This document shows, in pieces, positions 34,998 to 46,241 of a stretch of 64,000 nt of DNA; positions within the stretch are counted from its first letter, which is position 1, and each line of letters begins with the position of its first letter. Location: assembly GCA_910576795.1 (NCBI GenBank), contig CAJTIX010000003.1:1-64000 (forward strand), in the 5' to 3' direction. Below the pieces are notes generated by a model. The model made no database searches. It saw only the letters and a list, made by a program, of their open reading frames with translations, and was not told the DNA's origin. The position numbers were made by a program, and so were the translations under genes. Source of the DNA: an uncultured Bacilli bacterium. Lineage in GTDB: Bacteria > Bacillota_I > Bacilli_A > RF39 > UBA660.

Positions 34998-35597
34998 TTA
35001 TGAAACATCTTGTCGATTTTCTAAGGCAAGTTCTAATGTGAGAAAGTCAATATACTCCATATCTACACCAAGCGGTACTCCATGAGCAATTCTGGTCACT
35101 TTTACAGGTAATCCTTTTAGAATTTTTGAAATATAAAGTGCGGTAGTCTCTCCTTCAATACTTGGTTTTACAGCAATAATGACTTCTTCTATTTTTTCTG
35201 ATTCAATACGAGATAGTAACTCATTTATTTTAATGTCTTCTGGATTGATCCCATCCAATGGAGAAATCAAACCATCTAATACATAATATAATCCCTTATA
35301 TGTTCCTACTTTTTCAAAGATCACAACATTTTTAGGATCTTCTACAACACAAATTGTCTTTGTATCTCTATTTTTCTGTTTACATATTTCACATAATGTT
35401 TCTTCTGATAGATTGTTACACTTTTCACATTTTCTTATTTTTGTTTTTACATCTGAAATTGATGTCGAAAATAAGTCAATGATTTCTTGATCTAAATGCA
35501 AAGTAGCAAGTGCTAGACGTTCTGCAGTTTTTTCTCCTATACCAGGAAGCTTTTTATAACATTCAATTAAATTGCGAATAGATACTGGATAATTCAT
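34998..35597 (-). CDS. recR: Recombination mediator RecR
   Basis: RecR works with RecF and RecO to load RecA. The 199-residue protein has an N-terminal HhH region (LPGIGEKTAERLA), a four-Cys zinc finger (CEKC...CEIC) and a Toprim domain with ICVVEDPKNV. It ends with the Walker-B-like region around GVPLGVDMEYID. It overlaps ebfC by one base; dnaX-ebfC-recR is a conserved operon. Confidence 0.98.
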   Translation of the reverse strand: MNYPVSIRNLIECYKKLPGIGEKTAERLALATLHLDQEIIDLFSTSISDVKTKIRKCEKCNNLSEETLCEICKQKNRDTKTICVVEDPKNVVIFEKVGTYKGLYYVLDGLISPLDGINPEDIKINELLSRIESEKIEEVIIAVKPSIEGETTALYISKILKGLPVKVTRIAHGVPLGVDMEYIDFLTLELALENRQDVS

Positions 35598-35890
35598 TAA
35601 AATAAACCTGGCATTCCTTGTGTGTATTTACCCAATTTATCTTCTACTTCTTGATCGATCTTCTTCATTGCATCGTTAATGGCAACTACAATCATATCTT
35701 CTAACATTTCTTTATCTTCCATATCTACTGTTTCTGTAATATTTACACTAATTAATTCTTTTGTACCTTTCATTTGAACAGAAACAATGGAAGAACTACC
35801 TTCGAAAATAGTTTCATCTATTTTTCCTTTTGCATCCATCATGTCTTTTTGTAATTTTTGTGCTTGTTTCATCATTGCTTGTATATTCAT
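35597..35890 (-). CDS. ebfC: Nucleoid-associated protein EbfC/YbaB
   Basis: A 97-residue YbaB/EbfC protein: MNIQAMMKQAQKLQKDMM at the N-terminal helix, a sheet with ISVNITETVDMEDKEMLEDM, and a C-terminal helix. It binds DNA as a dimer and is nearly always encoded between dnaX and recR. Length is normal. Confidence 0.96.
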   Translation of the reverse strand: MNIQAMMKQAQKLQKDMMDAKGKIDETIFEGSSSIVSVQMKGTKELISVNITETVDMEDKEMLEDMIVVAINDAMKKIDQEVEDKLGKYTQGMPGLF

Positions 35891-35905
35891 ATTTTTTCCT
35901 CTTTT

Positions 35906-37555
35906 CTATTTTTCATATTCTATGATATCTTCAAATATATTTTCTATTTCTGTCATTGATTCTTTTTGTTCTAATTGGTTTATAAGATCAACTGGTTCTT
36001 CTATATATTGATATTGTTTTGTTTTACTATTAAATTCTTTTTTGATGACATCCCAATCTTCTTGATTGGTTGCAACCGCATATAATTTTTCATGATACAT
36101 TTTTTCAAAAAAAGAATCGATTTGAAATAATTTTTCATTAAATAAATTAGACAGTCTACTATTTTCATAAACAAATATAAAATGGTCATGGCTAGCAGCT
36201 TTTAAAGTACCATCTAAGATGAAAGAAACCATTTTCCCATATTCGGGATTAGTTACTTCCAATTCTAACTGTTCTAATTTTTCTTTCCAATTTAGCATTT
36301 CCTTTTTGTTAAATTGACACAAAGTATTATTGATCCTAATTTGTTTTAATTTTTCTATATTGTTATTTTTTTCAGGATTTTCACGGATTGACTTTTTTGA
36401 AATAATTGGTTCTTCTATTTTTGACACCTCTATTTCTTTCTTACTTATAGGCTCACTTATAGGAGATTCCACTTTTGTCTGATTTTCTTGTAAATGCATA
36501 ATTTCAATCAATGCGGTTTCAAATAATATTTTTGGATGATTGGACAATTTCATATCGTAAATAGTTTGATTAAACGTTTGGATTAATTCCAAAATTCTTT
36601 CTTTTGTAAGAGATTCAATATCATATAACTCTGGATTACTAACAGTTTCTTTTAGGTAAGAAGGAACTGTATGTGCGAGTAAACAATTTCTTAAAAATAA
36701 TATTATTTCTTCTGACAACTTTACAAAATTTTTTCCGTTTTGATCGTATGTATCAATCAAATGAAATAAATTTTCAATATCATTATTAGATAAAAAGGTG
36801 ACAAAATCTTTTAATTGTACAGGTGTTAAGGTACCATTAATTTCATGTACATGTTCGATTGTAATACAATCTTCTGCATACGCAATTACTTGATCCATTA
36901 AACTAAGTGCATCTCTTAAACCACCATCGGCTAGACGAGCAATTTCTATTAAACTATCATCATTTATGTTTATATTTTCCAATTTAGCAATTTCTTTTAA
37001 GCGATTATAGATATCTGTTTCATGTATCTTTTTGAAATCAAATCTTTGACATCTAGAAAGAATTGTAGCTGGTATTTTATGTGGTTCTGTAGTTGCGAGT
37101 ATAAATATAATATGTTCAGGGGGCTCTTCTAATGTTTTCAGAAGGGCATTAAAAGCACCAGTTGTTAACATATGTACCTCATCAATAATATAAACTTTAT
37201 ATTTACCAATAGAAGGAACTAGATTTACTTTGCTTTTTAACTCTCTAATTTCATCTACTCCATTGTTAGAAGCAGCATCTATTTCTATAATATCTACCGA
37301 TTGTTTATTGTTTATTTGTGTACAATTAACACATATATTACAAGGTTTTAAATCTTTAAGAGATTCACAATTAATCGTTTTAGCCAATATTTTAGCAACA
37401 CTTGTTTTTCCAGTTCCTCTTGGTCCTGTAAATAAATAAGCATGACTTAACGTATTATTTTCTATTGCATTTTTAAGTGTTCTTATAATTATTTTTTGAC
37501 CAACTACCTCATCAAAATAGGAAGGTCTATATTTTCTATATAAAGTTTGATACAT
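35906..37555 (-). CDS. dnaX: DNA polymerase III subunits gamma/tau
   Basis: The 549-residue clamp-loader ATPase has Walker A GPRGTGKTS (about residues 45-53), the zinc module CESL...CNICVNC, Walker B VYIIDEVHML and the SRCQRFDFKKI sensor region. The C-terminal ~180 residues are a Lys/Glu-rich linker and the tau tail. No slippery A-run with an early stop was seen, so a separate gamma form is not indicated. The upstream gap contains a parS site. Confidence 0.97.
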   Translation of the reverse strand: MYQTLYRKYRPSYFDEVVGQKIIIRTLKNAIENNTLSHAYLFTGPRGTGKTSVAKILAKTINCESLKDLKPCNICVNCTQINNKQSVDIIEIDAASNNGVDEIRELKSKVNLVPSIGKYKVYIIDEVHMLTTGAFNALLKTLEEPPEHIIFILATTEPHKIPATILSRCQRFDFKKIHETDIYNRLKEIAKLENININDDSLIEIARLADGGLRDALSLMDQVIAYAEDCITIEHVHEINGTLTPVQLKDFVTFLSNNDIENLFHLIDTYDQNGKNFVKLSEEIILFLRNCLLAHTVPSYLKETVSNPELYDIESLTKERILELIQTFNQTIYDMKLSNHPKILFETALIEIMHLQENQTKVESPISEPISKKEIEVSKIEEPIISKKSIRENPEKNNNIEKLKQIRINNTLCQFNKKEMLNWKEKLEQLELEVTNPEYGKMVSFILDGTLKAASHDHFIFVYENSRLSNLFNEKLFQIDSFFEKMYHEKLYAVATNQEDWDVIKKEFNSKTKQYQYIEEPVDLINQLEQKESMTEIENIFEDIIEYEK

Positions 37556-37631
37556 TCTGTCACCTCATTTTCTACTATTATATCATTTTTTCGGTCATTC
37601 TTATAACATTATTCTATACTACTGTTATTAA

Positions 37632-37647
37632 TGTTCCACGTGGAACA
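37632..37647. promoter_or_regulatory. parS site 1
   Basis: TGTTCCACGTGGAACA is a perfect palindromic match to the parS consensus TGTTNCACGTGNAACA; the palindrome extends to 20 bp. Confidence 0.93.
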
Positions 37648-37818
37648 TTGTATTAAATATTTATAAGATCAGCATATATTGAATTACAAGAATTGCTGCA
37701 AGCATATTTCTACTTTAAAGTGAAGGTATCAATGAAATCAAATTATAGGATAAATACAAATATATTTATGATTATAATCTAGCATAATATTTTTTTATTA
37801 TATAAAGCAGTATTATAA

Positions 37819-37834
37819 TGTTTCACGTGAAACA
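37819..37834. promoter_or_regulatory. parS site 2
   Basis: TGTTTCACGTGAAACA is a perfect parS, just beyond the tadA stop codon. Confidence 0.93.
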
Positions 37835-37857
37835 TAAAAAAAAGAAATTATTTTCTC
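37834..37857 (-). terminator. Terminator of tadA
   Basis: A short AGAAA / TTTCT hairpin with an eight-T tract on the minus strand spans the tadA stop codon, directly beside parS site 2. Confidence 0.5.
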
Positions 37858-38288
37858 TTATTTTTAAAAAATTGTTGTAATATTTTTTTTACTTTTTCAG
37901 AATATATGTCATTTGTATATTCCACTTCTATTTTATTTTTGGTTTGAATATCATAGTTACTTTTCATATATCCGTAATTTGGATTAGAACAAGCATATAT
38001 TATTTTTTTTATTCTAGATTGTATAATAGCACCAGTACACATCATACAAGGTTCTAATGTAACATATAATGTACATTCTTCTAAGCGCCATGTTTTTAAC
38101 TTTTTACATGCTTTTTGAATAGCAAGTATTTCTGCATGTTCAATAACATTATTATGTTTTTCTTTCTTATTATATGCTTTTGCAATTATTTTATCATTTT
38201 TTACGATCACTGCACCGACAGGTACATCATCTTTTTTATATGCTTTTTTTGCTTCATTAATCGCTACTTTCATCCACTCTTTTTTCAA
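37848..38288 (-). CDS. tadA: tRNA adenosine(34) deaminase TadA
   Basis: TadA makes inosine at position 34 of tRNA-Arg. The 146-residue zinc enzyme has HAEILAIQ (the catalytic His-Ala-Glu) and LEPCMMCTGAIIQSRI (the two zinc Cys), with VPVGAVIVKNDKII upstream. Length is normal. It is followed by parS site 2 and lies just downstream of the SRP RNA, the common Bacillota order tadA-ffs-dnaX. Confidence 0.97.
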   Translation of the reverse strand: MKKEWMKVAINEAKKAYKKDDVPVGAVIVKNDKIIAKAYNKKEKHNNVIEHAEILAIQKACKKLKTWRLEECTLYVTLEPCMMCTGAIIQSRIKKIIYACSNPNYGYMKSNYDIQTKNKIEVEYTNDIYSEKVKKILQQFFKNKRK

Positions 38289-38304
38289 TTTCTATCACCT
38301 AACT

Positions 38305-38381
38305 AAAAAAGCACACACATTTAGTGATCCTTAAGGCTGCTATTTTCCAATCCTGACCTGGTTCAAATATAAATGTTGTGC
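38305..38381 (-). ncRNA. ffs: Small signal recognition particle RNA (4.5S-type)
   Basis: On the minus strand the 5' GCACAACATTTA pairs with a 3' TAAATGTGTGTGC, and between them are the conserved SRP elements CCAGGTCAGG and the GGAAA tetraloop followed by TAGCAGCC. A T-run ends the gene. This is the short hairpin form (about 77 nt) without the Alu domain. Confidence 0.92.
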
Positions 38382-38425
38382 AATAACAATATATATTATT
38401 TTTAATAAAATATCAACTATTTAGA

Positions 38426-38441
38426 TGTTTCACGTGAAACA
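38426..38441. promoter_or_regulatory. parS site 3
   Basis: TGTTTCACGTGAAACA, a perfect parS, 33 bases from site 4. Confidence 0.93.
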
Positions 38442-38474
38442 TTACATTTTTAATAATTAGAATGTGATAAATAA

Positions 38475-38490
38475 TGTTCCACGTGGAACA
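38475..38490. promoter_or_regulatory. parS site 4
   Basis: TGTTCCACGTGGAACA, a perfect palindromic parS within a 20-bp palindrome. Confidence 0.93.
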
Positions 38491-38717
38491 TTGCTCTATA
38501 TTAATTATGAATTACAATATATTGAATTAACACATTATATTAGACAAAATTATTGAAATAAAAGATTAGCAAAATTATTACATGACGAATTTTGTAAATT
38601 TTTAAGTAAGAATATATATATAAAATTTATATTTTCCAATAAATATATAAGTTTGTAAATCAATTAACACAACACATCAAACTATTATTGATATAATCAT
38701 AAATATTCAATCTTTTA

Positions 38718-38733
38718 TGTTTCACGTGGAACA
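38718..38733. promoter_or_regulatory. parS site 5
   Basis: TGTTTCACGTGGAACA matches the parS consensus and lies inside a 30-bp inverted repeat (38711-38740) just after the gyrA stop codon. Confidence 0.9.
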
Positions 38734-38747
38734 TAAAAGAAGAACAA

Positions 38748-41189
38748 TTATGCTTGCTCTTCTTCCTCTATAATTTCTTCTTTCATCATGACAGCTACAG
38801 TACTAACTTTTTGATCATCCTTTAGATTGATTAATTTTACTCCCTGAGCAACTCTACCCGTTGTAGAAACTTGCTCTAATGGTAAGCGAATAATAATTCC
38901 ACTGTCTGTGATAATCATTAAATCTTCATCACCATGTACAGATTTGAACGAAACAATATTACCATTTTTATCTGTTACATTAAGTGCTTTTACACCTTTA
39001 CTACCACGGTGTGTGATTCGATATTCTTCCATATCCGTACGTTTTCCATAACCTTTTTCTGTTACAACTAAAATTTGTTGTCCTTTTTCAGCAATTTCAC
39101 AACCAACGCAAGAACCATCTCCTACATTAATTCCTTTTACACCGGCTGCTGTTCTTCCCATGATTCTAATTTCAGATTCATCAAAACGAATCATACGACC
39201 ATTGGATGCTGCGATTAAGATTTCATTTTCACCAGTTGTTTTTTTAACAGAAATCAATTGATCATCTTCTTTTAAAGTAATTGCTATTTTACCATTACTT
39301 CTAATATTATCAAATTCTCCTATATTTGTACGTTTGATTAATCCTTTTTGTGTACAAAATACAATATATTTAGAAATTTCTTCTGTTGCTATTTTTAACA
39401 TAACTGTTACATATTCATCTTTCTCAATTGGTAATAAATTAACAATTGGTAATCCCTTAGATTGACGATTGAATAATGGAATTTCATAACCCTTTAATCG
39501 ATATACTTTTCCTCGATTGGTAAAGAATAATATATAATCATGTGTTGTCATAGAAATCAAATGTTGCGCGAAATCTTCTTCATTTGTTGCCATACCTTTT
39601 ATCCCGACACCACCACGATTTTGACTTTTATAGGTCTCACTATTTACACGTTTGATATATCCTTTGTTGGTTAATGTAATGACTACATTTTCAACAGGAA
39701 TCAAAGATTCATCTTCAATATAGTCAATTGCAGACATATCAATTGATGTTCTTCTTTCATCACCATATTTTGATTTAATCTCTAAGGATTCTGTTTTAAT
39801 GATTTCTAAAACACGTGACATATTTGCCAAGATATCTTTCAAATCGGCGATTGTAATTTCTAATTCTTTCAATTCTGATTCTGTCTTTTCTCTTTCTAAA
39901 CCTGTTAATCTTCTCAATTTCATTTCTAGGATTGATTTTCCTTGAATTTCAGAAAGACCAAAACGATTCATTAATTGTTCTAAAGCTTCTTCATCTGTTT
40001 TTGATTTTTTGATCAATTGGACAATCTCATCAATATGATCTAAAGCAATCATTAAACCTTCTAAAATATGAGCTCTAGCGAGGGCCTTATCTAAGTCAAA
40101 TTGTGTACGTCTTACGATAACTTGCTTTTGATGTTCCAAATAACATTCTAAGATTGTTTTCAATGGTAGTATGCGTGGTTCATTATCAACAAGCGCTAAA
40201 TTATTAATACCATATGTTGTTTGCAATGAAGTATGTTTATATAAATTATTGAGTACTACATTGGCATTGGCATCTCTTCTAATTTCAATGACAATTTTAA
40301 TTCCATCACGATTGGATTCATCTCTTAAATCTGTAATTCCATCGATTGTTTTATCTCTTACTAATTCCGCAATACGAGTTATTAGCATAGCTTTATTTAC
40401 CATATATGGAATCTCTGTGACAATAATTTGATGTTTTCCATTTGTCATTTCTTCAATAGAAGCCCTAGAACGAATTGTAATAATTCCTTTTCCAGTTTCG
40501 TAAGCTCTTCTAATACCACTATTTCCAAGAATCACAGCTCCTGTTGGAAAATCTGGTCCTTTGATATATTCCATTAACTCCATTGTGTCAATTTCTGGAT
40601 TGTCAATTAATGCTACTAAACCATCTATTACTTCTCCTAAATTATGAGGAGGCATATTGGTTGCCATACCGACTGCAATTCCAGTGGTTCCATTGACTAA
40701 TATATTTGGAAATCTGGAAGGTAATACACTTGGTTCTTTTTCTTCTGCTGTATAAGTAGGAACAAAATCAACCGTATTTTTGTTAATATCTCTAACAAGC
40801 TCCATACTAATTTTTGACATTCTTGCTTCTGTATAACGTTGTGCTGCAGCTCCATCGCCATCGATTGAACCAAAATTTCCATGCCCATCGACAAGCATAT
40901 AGCGATAACTGAAATCTTGTGCCATACGTACCAGTGCATCATATATACTAGAATCTCCATGTGGATGGAAACGTCCCATAACATCTCCTGTAATACGAGC
41001 TGATTTTTTATGTGCTACATTGGCTGTCGCACCTAAATCATTCATTCCATATACAATTCTTCTTTGTACTGGTTTTAGTCCATCTCGGACATCTGGTAAA
41101 GCACGAGCAACAATAACACTCATCGCATAATCGATAAATGATTTTTTGATTTCTTTTTCAAAATGTAATTCTTTTAATATTCCAGCCAT
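38748..41189 (-). CDS. gyrA: DNA gyrase subunit A
   Basis: GyrA holds the DNA-breaking tyrosine of gyrase. The 813-residue protein begins with [23 protein letters not shown], has [28 protein letters not shown] (the quinolone-resistance region, with the usual Ser-type position before IYDAL) and QRYTEARMS with the catalytic Tyr. The C-terminal beta-pinwheel includes the GyrA-box-like [11 protein letters not shown]. The acidic tail ends EEEEQA. It is 10 bases after gyrB. Confidence 0.98.
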   Translation of the reverse strand: MAGILKELHFEKEIKKSFIDYAMSVIVARALPDVRDGLKPVQRRIVYGMNDLGATANVAHKKSARITGDVMGRFHPHGDSSIYDALVRMAQDFSYRYMLVDGHGNFGSIDGDGAAAQRYTEARMSKISMELVRDINKNTVDFVPTYTAEEKEPSVLPSRFPNILVNGTTGIAVGMATNMPPHNLGEVIDGLVALIDNPEIDTMELMEYIKGPDFPTGAVILGNSGIRRAYETGKGIITIRSRASIEEMTNGKHQIIVTEIPYMVNKAMLITRIAELVRDKTIDGITDLRDESNRDGIKIVIEIRRDANANVVLNNLYKHTSLQTTYGINNLALVDNEPRILPLKTILECYLEHQKQVIVRRTQFDLDKALARAHILEGLMIALDHIDEIVQLIKKSKTDEEALEQLMNRFGLSEIQGKSILEMKLRRLTGLEREKTESELKELEITIADLKDILANMSRVLEIIKTESLEIKSKYGDERRTSIDMSAIDYIEDESLIPVENVVITLTNKGYIKRVNSETYKSQNRGGVGIKGMATNEEDFAQHLISMTTHDYILFFTNRGKVYRLKGYEIPLFNRQSKGLPIVNLLPIEKDEYVTVMLKIATEEISKYIVFCTQKGLIKRTNIGEFDNIRSNGKIAITLKEDDQLISVKKTTGENEILIAASNGRMIRFDESEIRIMGRTAAGVKGINVGDGSCVGCEIAEKGQQILVVTEKGYGKRTDMEEYRITHRGSKGVKALNVTDKNGNIVSFKSVHGDEDLMIITDSGIIIRLPLEQVSTTGRVAQGVKLINLKDDQKVSTVAVMMKEEIIEEEEQA

Positions 41190-41199
41190 ATTACACCTC

Positions 41200-43128
<1,929 letters not shown>

Positions 43129-44241
43129 TTATTCCACCTCTTCTATTGTTTTTATTGTTCCTTGTACAATTTCAATTAATTTTGATTGTTTTCGAATAGT
43201 TTCATCAATATCTTTTAAATCTGTTGTTGTTATGATTGTTTGAAGATCTGATTTGATATAATGTAATAAGTTATTCTTTTTACCATCATCCAATTCACTA
43301 AATACATCATCCAATAATAAAATTGGATTTTCTTTTTTATAGGATTTAAATATTTGAATTTCAGCCAATTTCAAAGATAAAATTGCCATTCTTTGTTGTC
43401 CTTGTGAACCATAGCTTTTTAACTGCATATGATCTATATAAAAAGAAAAATCATCCCGATGAGGTCCAATTAAAGTTGTTTTGTAACGTAATTCCTTTTC
43501 TCTTACTGATTGAAAAAGGTTTTCTATTTTTTCTTTTAATTTTTTTTCATCGGAGTCATATTCGACAAAAGATTGATATACTAAATGAAAATTTTCTAAT
43601 GATGATATATTGAAAAAGATATAACCAATATAAGAATTGATCTTATCTATAAATTTTTTTCGCATTTTCAATAATAAAATAGATTTATCAATTAAATAAG
43701 AAGTTAAAACTGAAAAATAATTTTCATCAAATTGATTCCAATTTAACTTTATGTAATCATTACGCATTTTTAAAAGACGATTATAATCATTTAATATATT
43801 GTAATAATTAGAATTCAATTGACTCAGTTCTAAATTCAAAAATCTTCTTCTCATATTTGGAGATCCTTTAATCAATTCCAAATCATCAGGATAGAAGATA
43901 ATAATATTCATTTTTGATAAATAGTCCCCTACTTTTTTCACAGGGTCTCCATCGATCTTGAGTTGTTTTTTTTTCTCTTCTAAATCAATTTCAAATTCAG
44001 TTGTAATTTCATCTATATATGCATTTCCAATTATTTTTGCTCTTGTATTATTTTCTTGAATTAAATTACTGTCAATAAAAGAGCGATGAGATTTGGTTAA
44101 AGCAAGTACATAGATGGCTTCTAATAAATTGGTTTTTCCCTGCGCATTTTCCCCATAAATAATATTGATCCCTTTATGAAATGTTAATGAAAGTGTGTTA
44201 TAATTTCTAAAATGATTTAATTGAATATCCTTAATATACAT
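43129..44241 (-). CDS. recF: DNA replication and repair protein RecF
   Basis: RecF is an ABC-type ATPase that helps RecR-RecO load RecA at gaps. The 370-residue protein has MYIKDIQLNHFRNYNTLSLTF at the start, Walker A GENAQGKTNLLEAI (about residues 30-43), the signature KSYGSQGQQRMAIL and Walker B ILLLDDVFSELD. Length is normal. In Bacillus the S4-domain yaaA gene lies between dnaN and recF; here a comK homologue is in that place. Confidence 0.97.
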   Translation of the reverse strand: MYIKDIQLNHFRNYNTLSLTFHKGINIIYGENAQGKTNLLEAIYVLALTKSHRSFIDSNLIQENNTRAKIIGNAYIDEITTEFEIDLEEKKKQLKIDGDPVKKVGDYLSKMNIIIFYPDDLELIKGSPNMRRRFLNLELSQLNSNYYNILNDYNRLLKMRNDYIKLNWNQFDENYFSVLTSYLIDKSILLLKMRKKFIDKINSYIGYIFFNISSLENFHLVYQSFVEYDSDEKKLKEKIENLFQSVREKELRYKTTLIGPHRDDFSFYIDHMQLKSYGSQGQQRMAILSLKLAEIQIFKSYKKENPILLLDDVFSELDDGKKNNLLHYIKSDLQTIITTTDLKDIDETIRKQSKLIEIVQGTIKTIEEVE

Positions 44242-44337
44242 ATAACACCTTCTTTTTGCATTTTTATGGGCTATATTAAAACGTTATATGAAATTAATAT
44301 ACCTATACATATATATCATTATAGCACAAATTAAATT

Positions 44338-44365
44338 AAAAAATAAGCTTTTCTGCTTATTTTCT
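44338..44365 (-). terminator. Terminator of the comK homologue
   Basis: AAAATAAGC / GCTTATTTTTT with a six-base loop lies just after the comK stop codon on the minus strand. Confidence 0.8.
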
Positions 44366-44373
44366 ATAAATTA

Positions 44374-44823
44374 TTATGATATTTTCCTACTACGTAAAAC
44401 AGATTCTAATAAAGTAGATCTTAAAATTTGATTTTCTAAAGATCCAGCTGATATATTGATTGGTAATTCATATCCATTTTTAAAAATAATTGTGGTTTTT
44501 CCTTTTTCTTTATTATATTTTAATATTTTTTTGAGTGAAATCCAATAACAGTTATCAAATCTGGGTGAACTAGTTGGAAAAAAGATAATATCATTACTTT
44601 CTTCTATCACAATAGGAGCTTTATAGTTAATACCAATTAAATTTTTCGTTCCCTCATGTCTTCCTAAATAAGAACTTCCAAAAAATTTACAACTATTATC
44701 AATAATTTCGGTTGTTGTTTTATTCACAGTTATAATATCTTCTTCTTCAATTACTTTAGAGACATTTTTAGAGATAGGGACAATGGCTAATGTTGAAGAA
44801 TTGATCTCATAATTTTCGACCAC
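44374..44823 (-). CDS. comK: ComK family competence transcription factor
   Basis: The 149-residue protein aligns along Bacillus ComK: INSSTLAIVP, SKVIEE, the strong core IIDNSCKFFGSSYLGRHEGTK, IGINYKAPIVIEE, IIFFPTSSPR, CYWISL and SLENQILRS. ComK binds AT-boxes as a dimer of dimers and activates DNA-uptake genes. The chain stops at the position where Bacillus ComK has ~40 more residues, the part that mediates MecA/ClpC proteolysis. The start is GTG (44821-44823) with GGAGG before it. It lies between dnaN and recF and has its own terminator, so it is a separate unit inside the dnaA cluster. Confidence 0.88.
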   Translation of the reverse strand: MVENYEINSSTLAIVPISKNVSKVIEEEDIITVNKTTTEIIDNSCKFFGSSYLGRHEGTKNLIGINYKAPIVIEESNDIIFFPTSSPRFDNCYWISLKKILKYNKEKGKTTIIFKNGYELPINISAGSLENQILRSTLLESVLRSRKIS

Positions 44824-44952
44824 TTATATTCCTCCTTTCAACTTTATAGACATTCTCCGGATAAACATCTATGCCGGGTACTATATACATTGTTCATGTC
44901 ATATTTTGTTGAATTATGTCAGAAAATTATGAAAATTGCATTTTTATGCAAA

Positions 44953-44976
44953 AAAATAGACCATTTAGGCCTATTA
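44953..44976 (-). terminator. Terminator of dnaA-dnaN
   Basis: TAGGCC / GGTCTA with a five-base loop, followed by TTTTTTT on the minus strand, at the dnaN stop codon. Confidence 0.75.
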
Positions 44977-46095
44977 ATAAGTACGAATTGGTAAAATCAA
45001 TTGCGTCAAATCATCACTTTCTGGATTTTTGATAATGATTGGTTTAATTTCTCCATTCAATAATAATACAATTTCTTCACTCTCTAAAGATTTTAATGCA
45101 TCAATCATATATTTTGAACTAAAGGCAATTTTAATTTCATGATCATTATCTTTTTCCACTTCAATCGTTTCTTCTACATTTCCAATTTCTGGAATATTGG
45201 AAGAAATGGTAATGATATTTCCATTACTTTCTAATTTGATTGTATTTTTATCAGATTCATTCGTTAACAAAGAAGCACGATCGATTGCAGCATACAAATC
45301 ATTTAATTTTACTTGAATGGTCAATTCATATGTTTCTGGAATTAATTTCGAAGTATCTGGATATGTTCCATTTAATAAACGAGACATCATTACGATACTT
45401 TCAAATTTAAATATGACTTTATTATTAAAAATATGTAATTCGATTTCTCCTTCCTCTTCATTGATTAATTTCATCAATTCATTTAAATTTCGAGTAGGAA
45501 TCGTGATATTAATCTCTTCTTCCAATGGAGACTCTAGTTCTACCCTTTTACTAGCTAGACGATAAGAATCTGTCGCAGTACATTCTAATATATTATTGGT
45601 GATCTTCATATTAATACCAGTTAAAATTGGACGTGACTCTTGACTTGAAGTAGCAAATGCAGTTTGTCGAATGATATTTTTGAATACTTTTTTACTAATG
45701 ACTACTGGTTTTTGATTTTCATTCAAATCTAAAGTTGGAAATTCGTCTGCGCGATTACAATTTAAATGAAAGGAAGAATTTGTAGTGGTAATTAAGATTT
45801 TCTGATCCACTACTTCTTCTATAGATACAATTGTATTTGGTAATTTTTTAATAATATCATAAATAAAACGACCTGATACAACGATATCCCCTGTTTTATC
45901 AATATGTTCTATATCACTTGCAGGAATAAATGTTTTAATAGCAATTTCATTATCTGTACTCATTAAATATAATCCATCAGTTTCAAGTTCAAATTTAATA
46001 CAATTTAATACTGGTATTATATTTTTATTTGATATTCCTTTTATCACGTAATTTAAATGTTCGATTAATGTTTCTTGTTTGATTTCAAATTTCAT
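44974..46095 (-). CDS. dnaN: DNA polymerase III subunit beta (sliding clamp)
   Basis: The 373-residue clamp has three repeated domains. Landmarks are MKFEIKQETLIEHLNYVIKGIS, a central RQTAFATSSQESRPILTGI, and the C-terminal end QLILPIRTY. Length is normal. It follows dnaA by 146 bases, a gap that carries at least one DnaA-box-like TTTTCCACA. Confidence 0.98.
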   Translation of the reverse strand: MKFEIKQETLIEHLNYVIKGISNKNIIPVLNCIKFELETDGLYLMSTDNEIAIKTFIPASDIEHIDKTGDIVVSGRFIYDIIKKLPNTIVSIEEVVDQKILITTTNSSFHLNCNRADEFPTLDLNENQKPVVISKKVFKNIIRQTAFATSSQESRPILTGINMKITNNILECTATDSYRLASKRVELESPLEEEINITIPTRNLNELMKLINEEEGEIELHIFNNKVIFKFESIVMMSRLLNGTYPDTSKLIPETYELTIQVKLNDLYAAIDRASLLTNESDKNTIKLESNGNIITISSNIPEIGNVEETIEVEKDNDHEIKIAFSSKYMIDALKSLESEEIVLLLNGEIKPIIIKNPESDDLTQLILPIRTY

Positions 46096-46151
46096 AAATA
46101 ACTCCTATTCTATATTTTTTTTATAATTATTTTTATTATGGAAGTGGAAAT

Positions 46152-46160
46152 TGTGGAAAA
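46152..46160 (-). promoter_or_regulatory. DnaA-box-like site between dnaA and dnaN
   Basis: TTTTCCACA (minus strand) differs by one base from the TTATCCACA consensus. It may be part of a second origin subregion or of dnaN control. Confidence 0.45.
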
Positions 46161-46241
46161 CTTCTATTTTCTTTGTATTTTCACATAAATATTCATTTTC
46201 TTCAATTGGAAAACAAGTGTATAATTCCTATTTTTCCACTT

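Larger units (their letters stand above)
37556..37847. other. Intergenic region dnaX-tadA with two parS sites
   Basis: This gap of about 290 bases is A/T rich and has no credible ORF. It holds parS sites at 37632-37647 and 37819-37834 and must contain the dnaX promoter. Confidence 0.7.
38382..38747. other. Intergenic region gyrA-ffs with three parS sites
   Basis: Between gyrA and the SRP RNA gene are ~365 bases of A/T-rich sequence without a credible ORF. It contains parS sites at 38426, 38475 and 38718. Confidence 0.7.
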
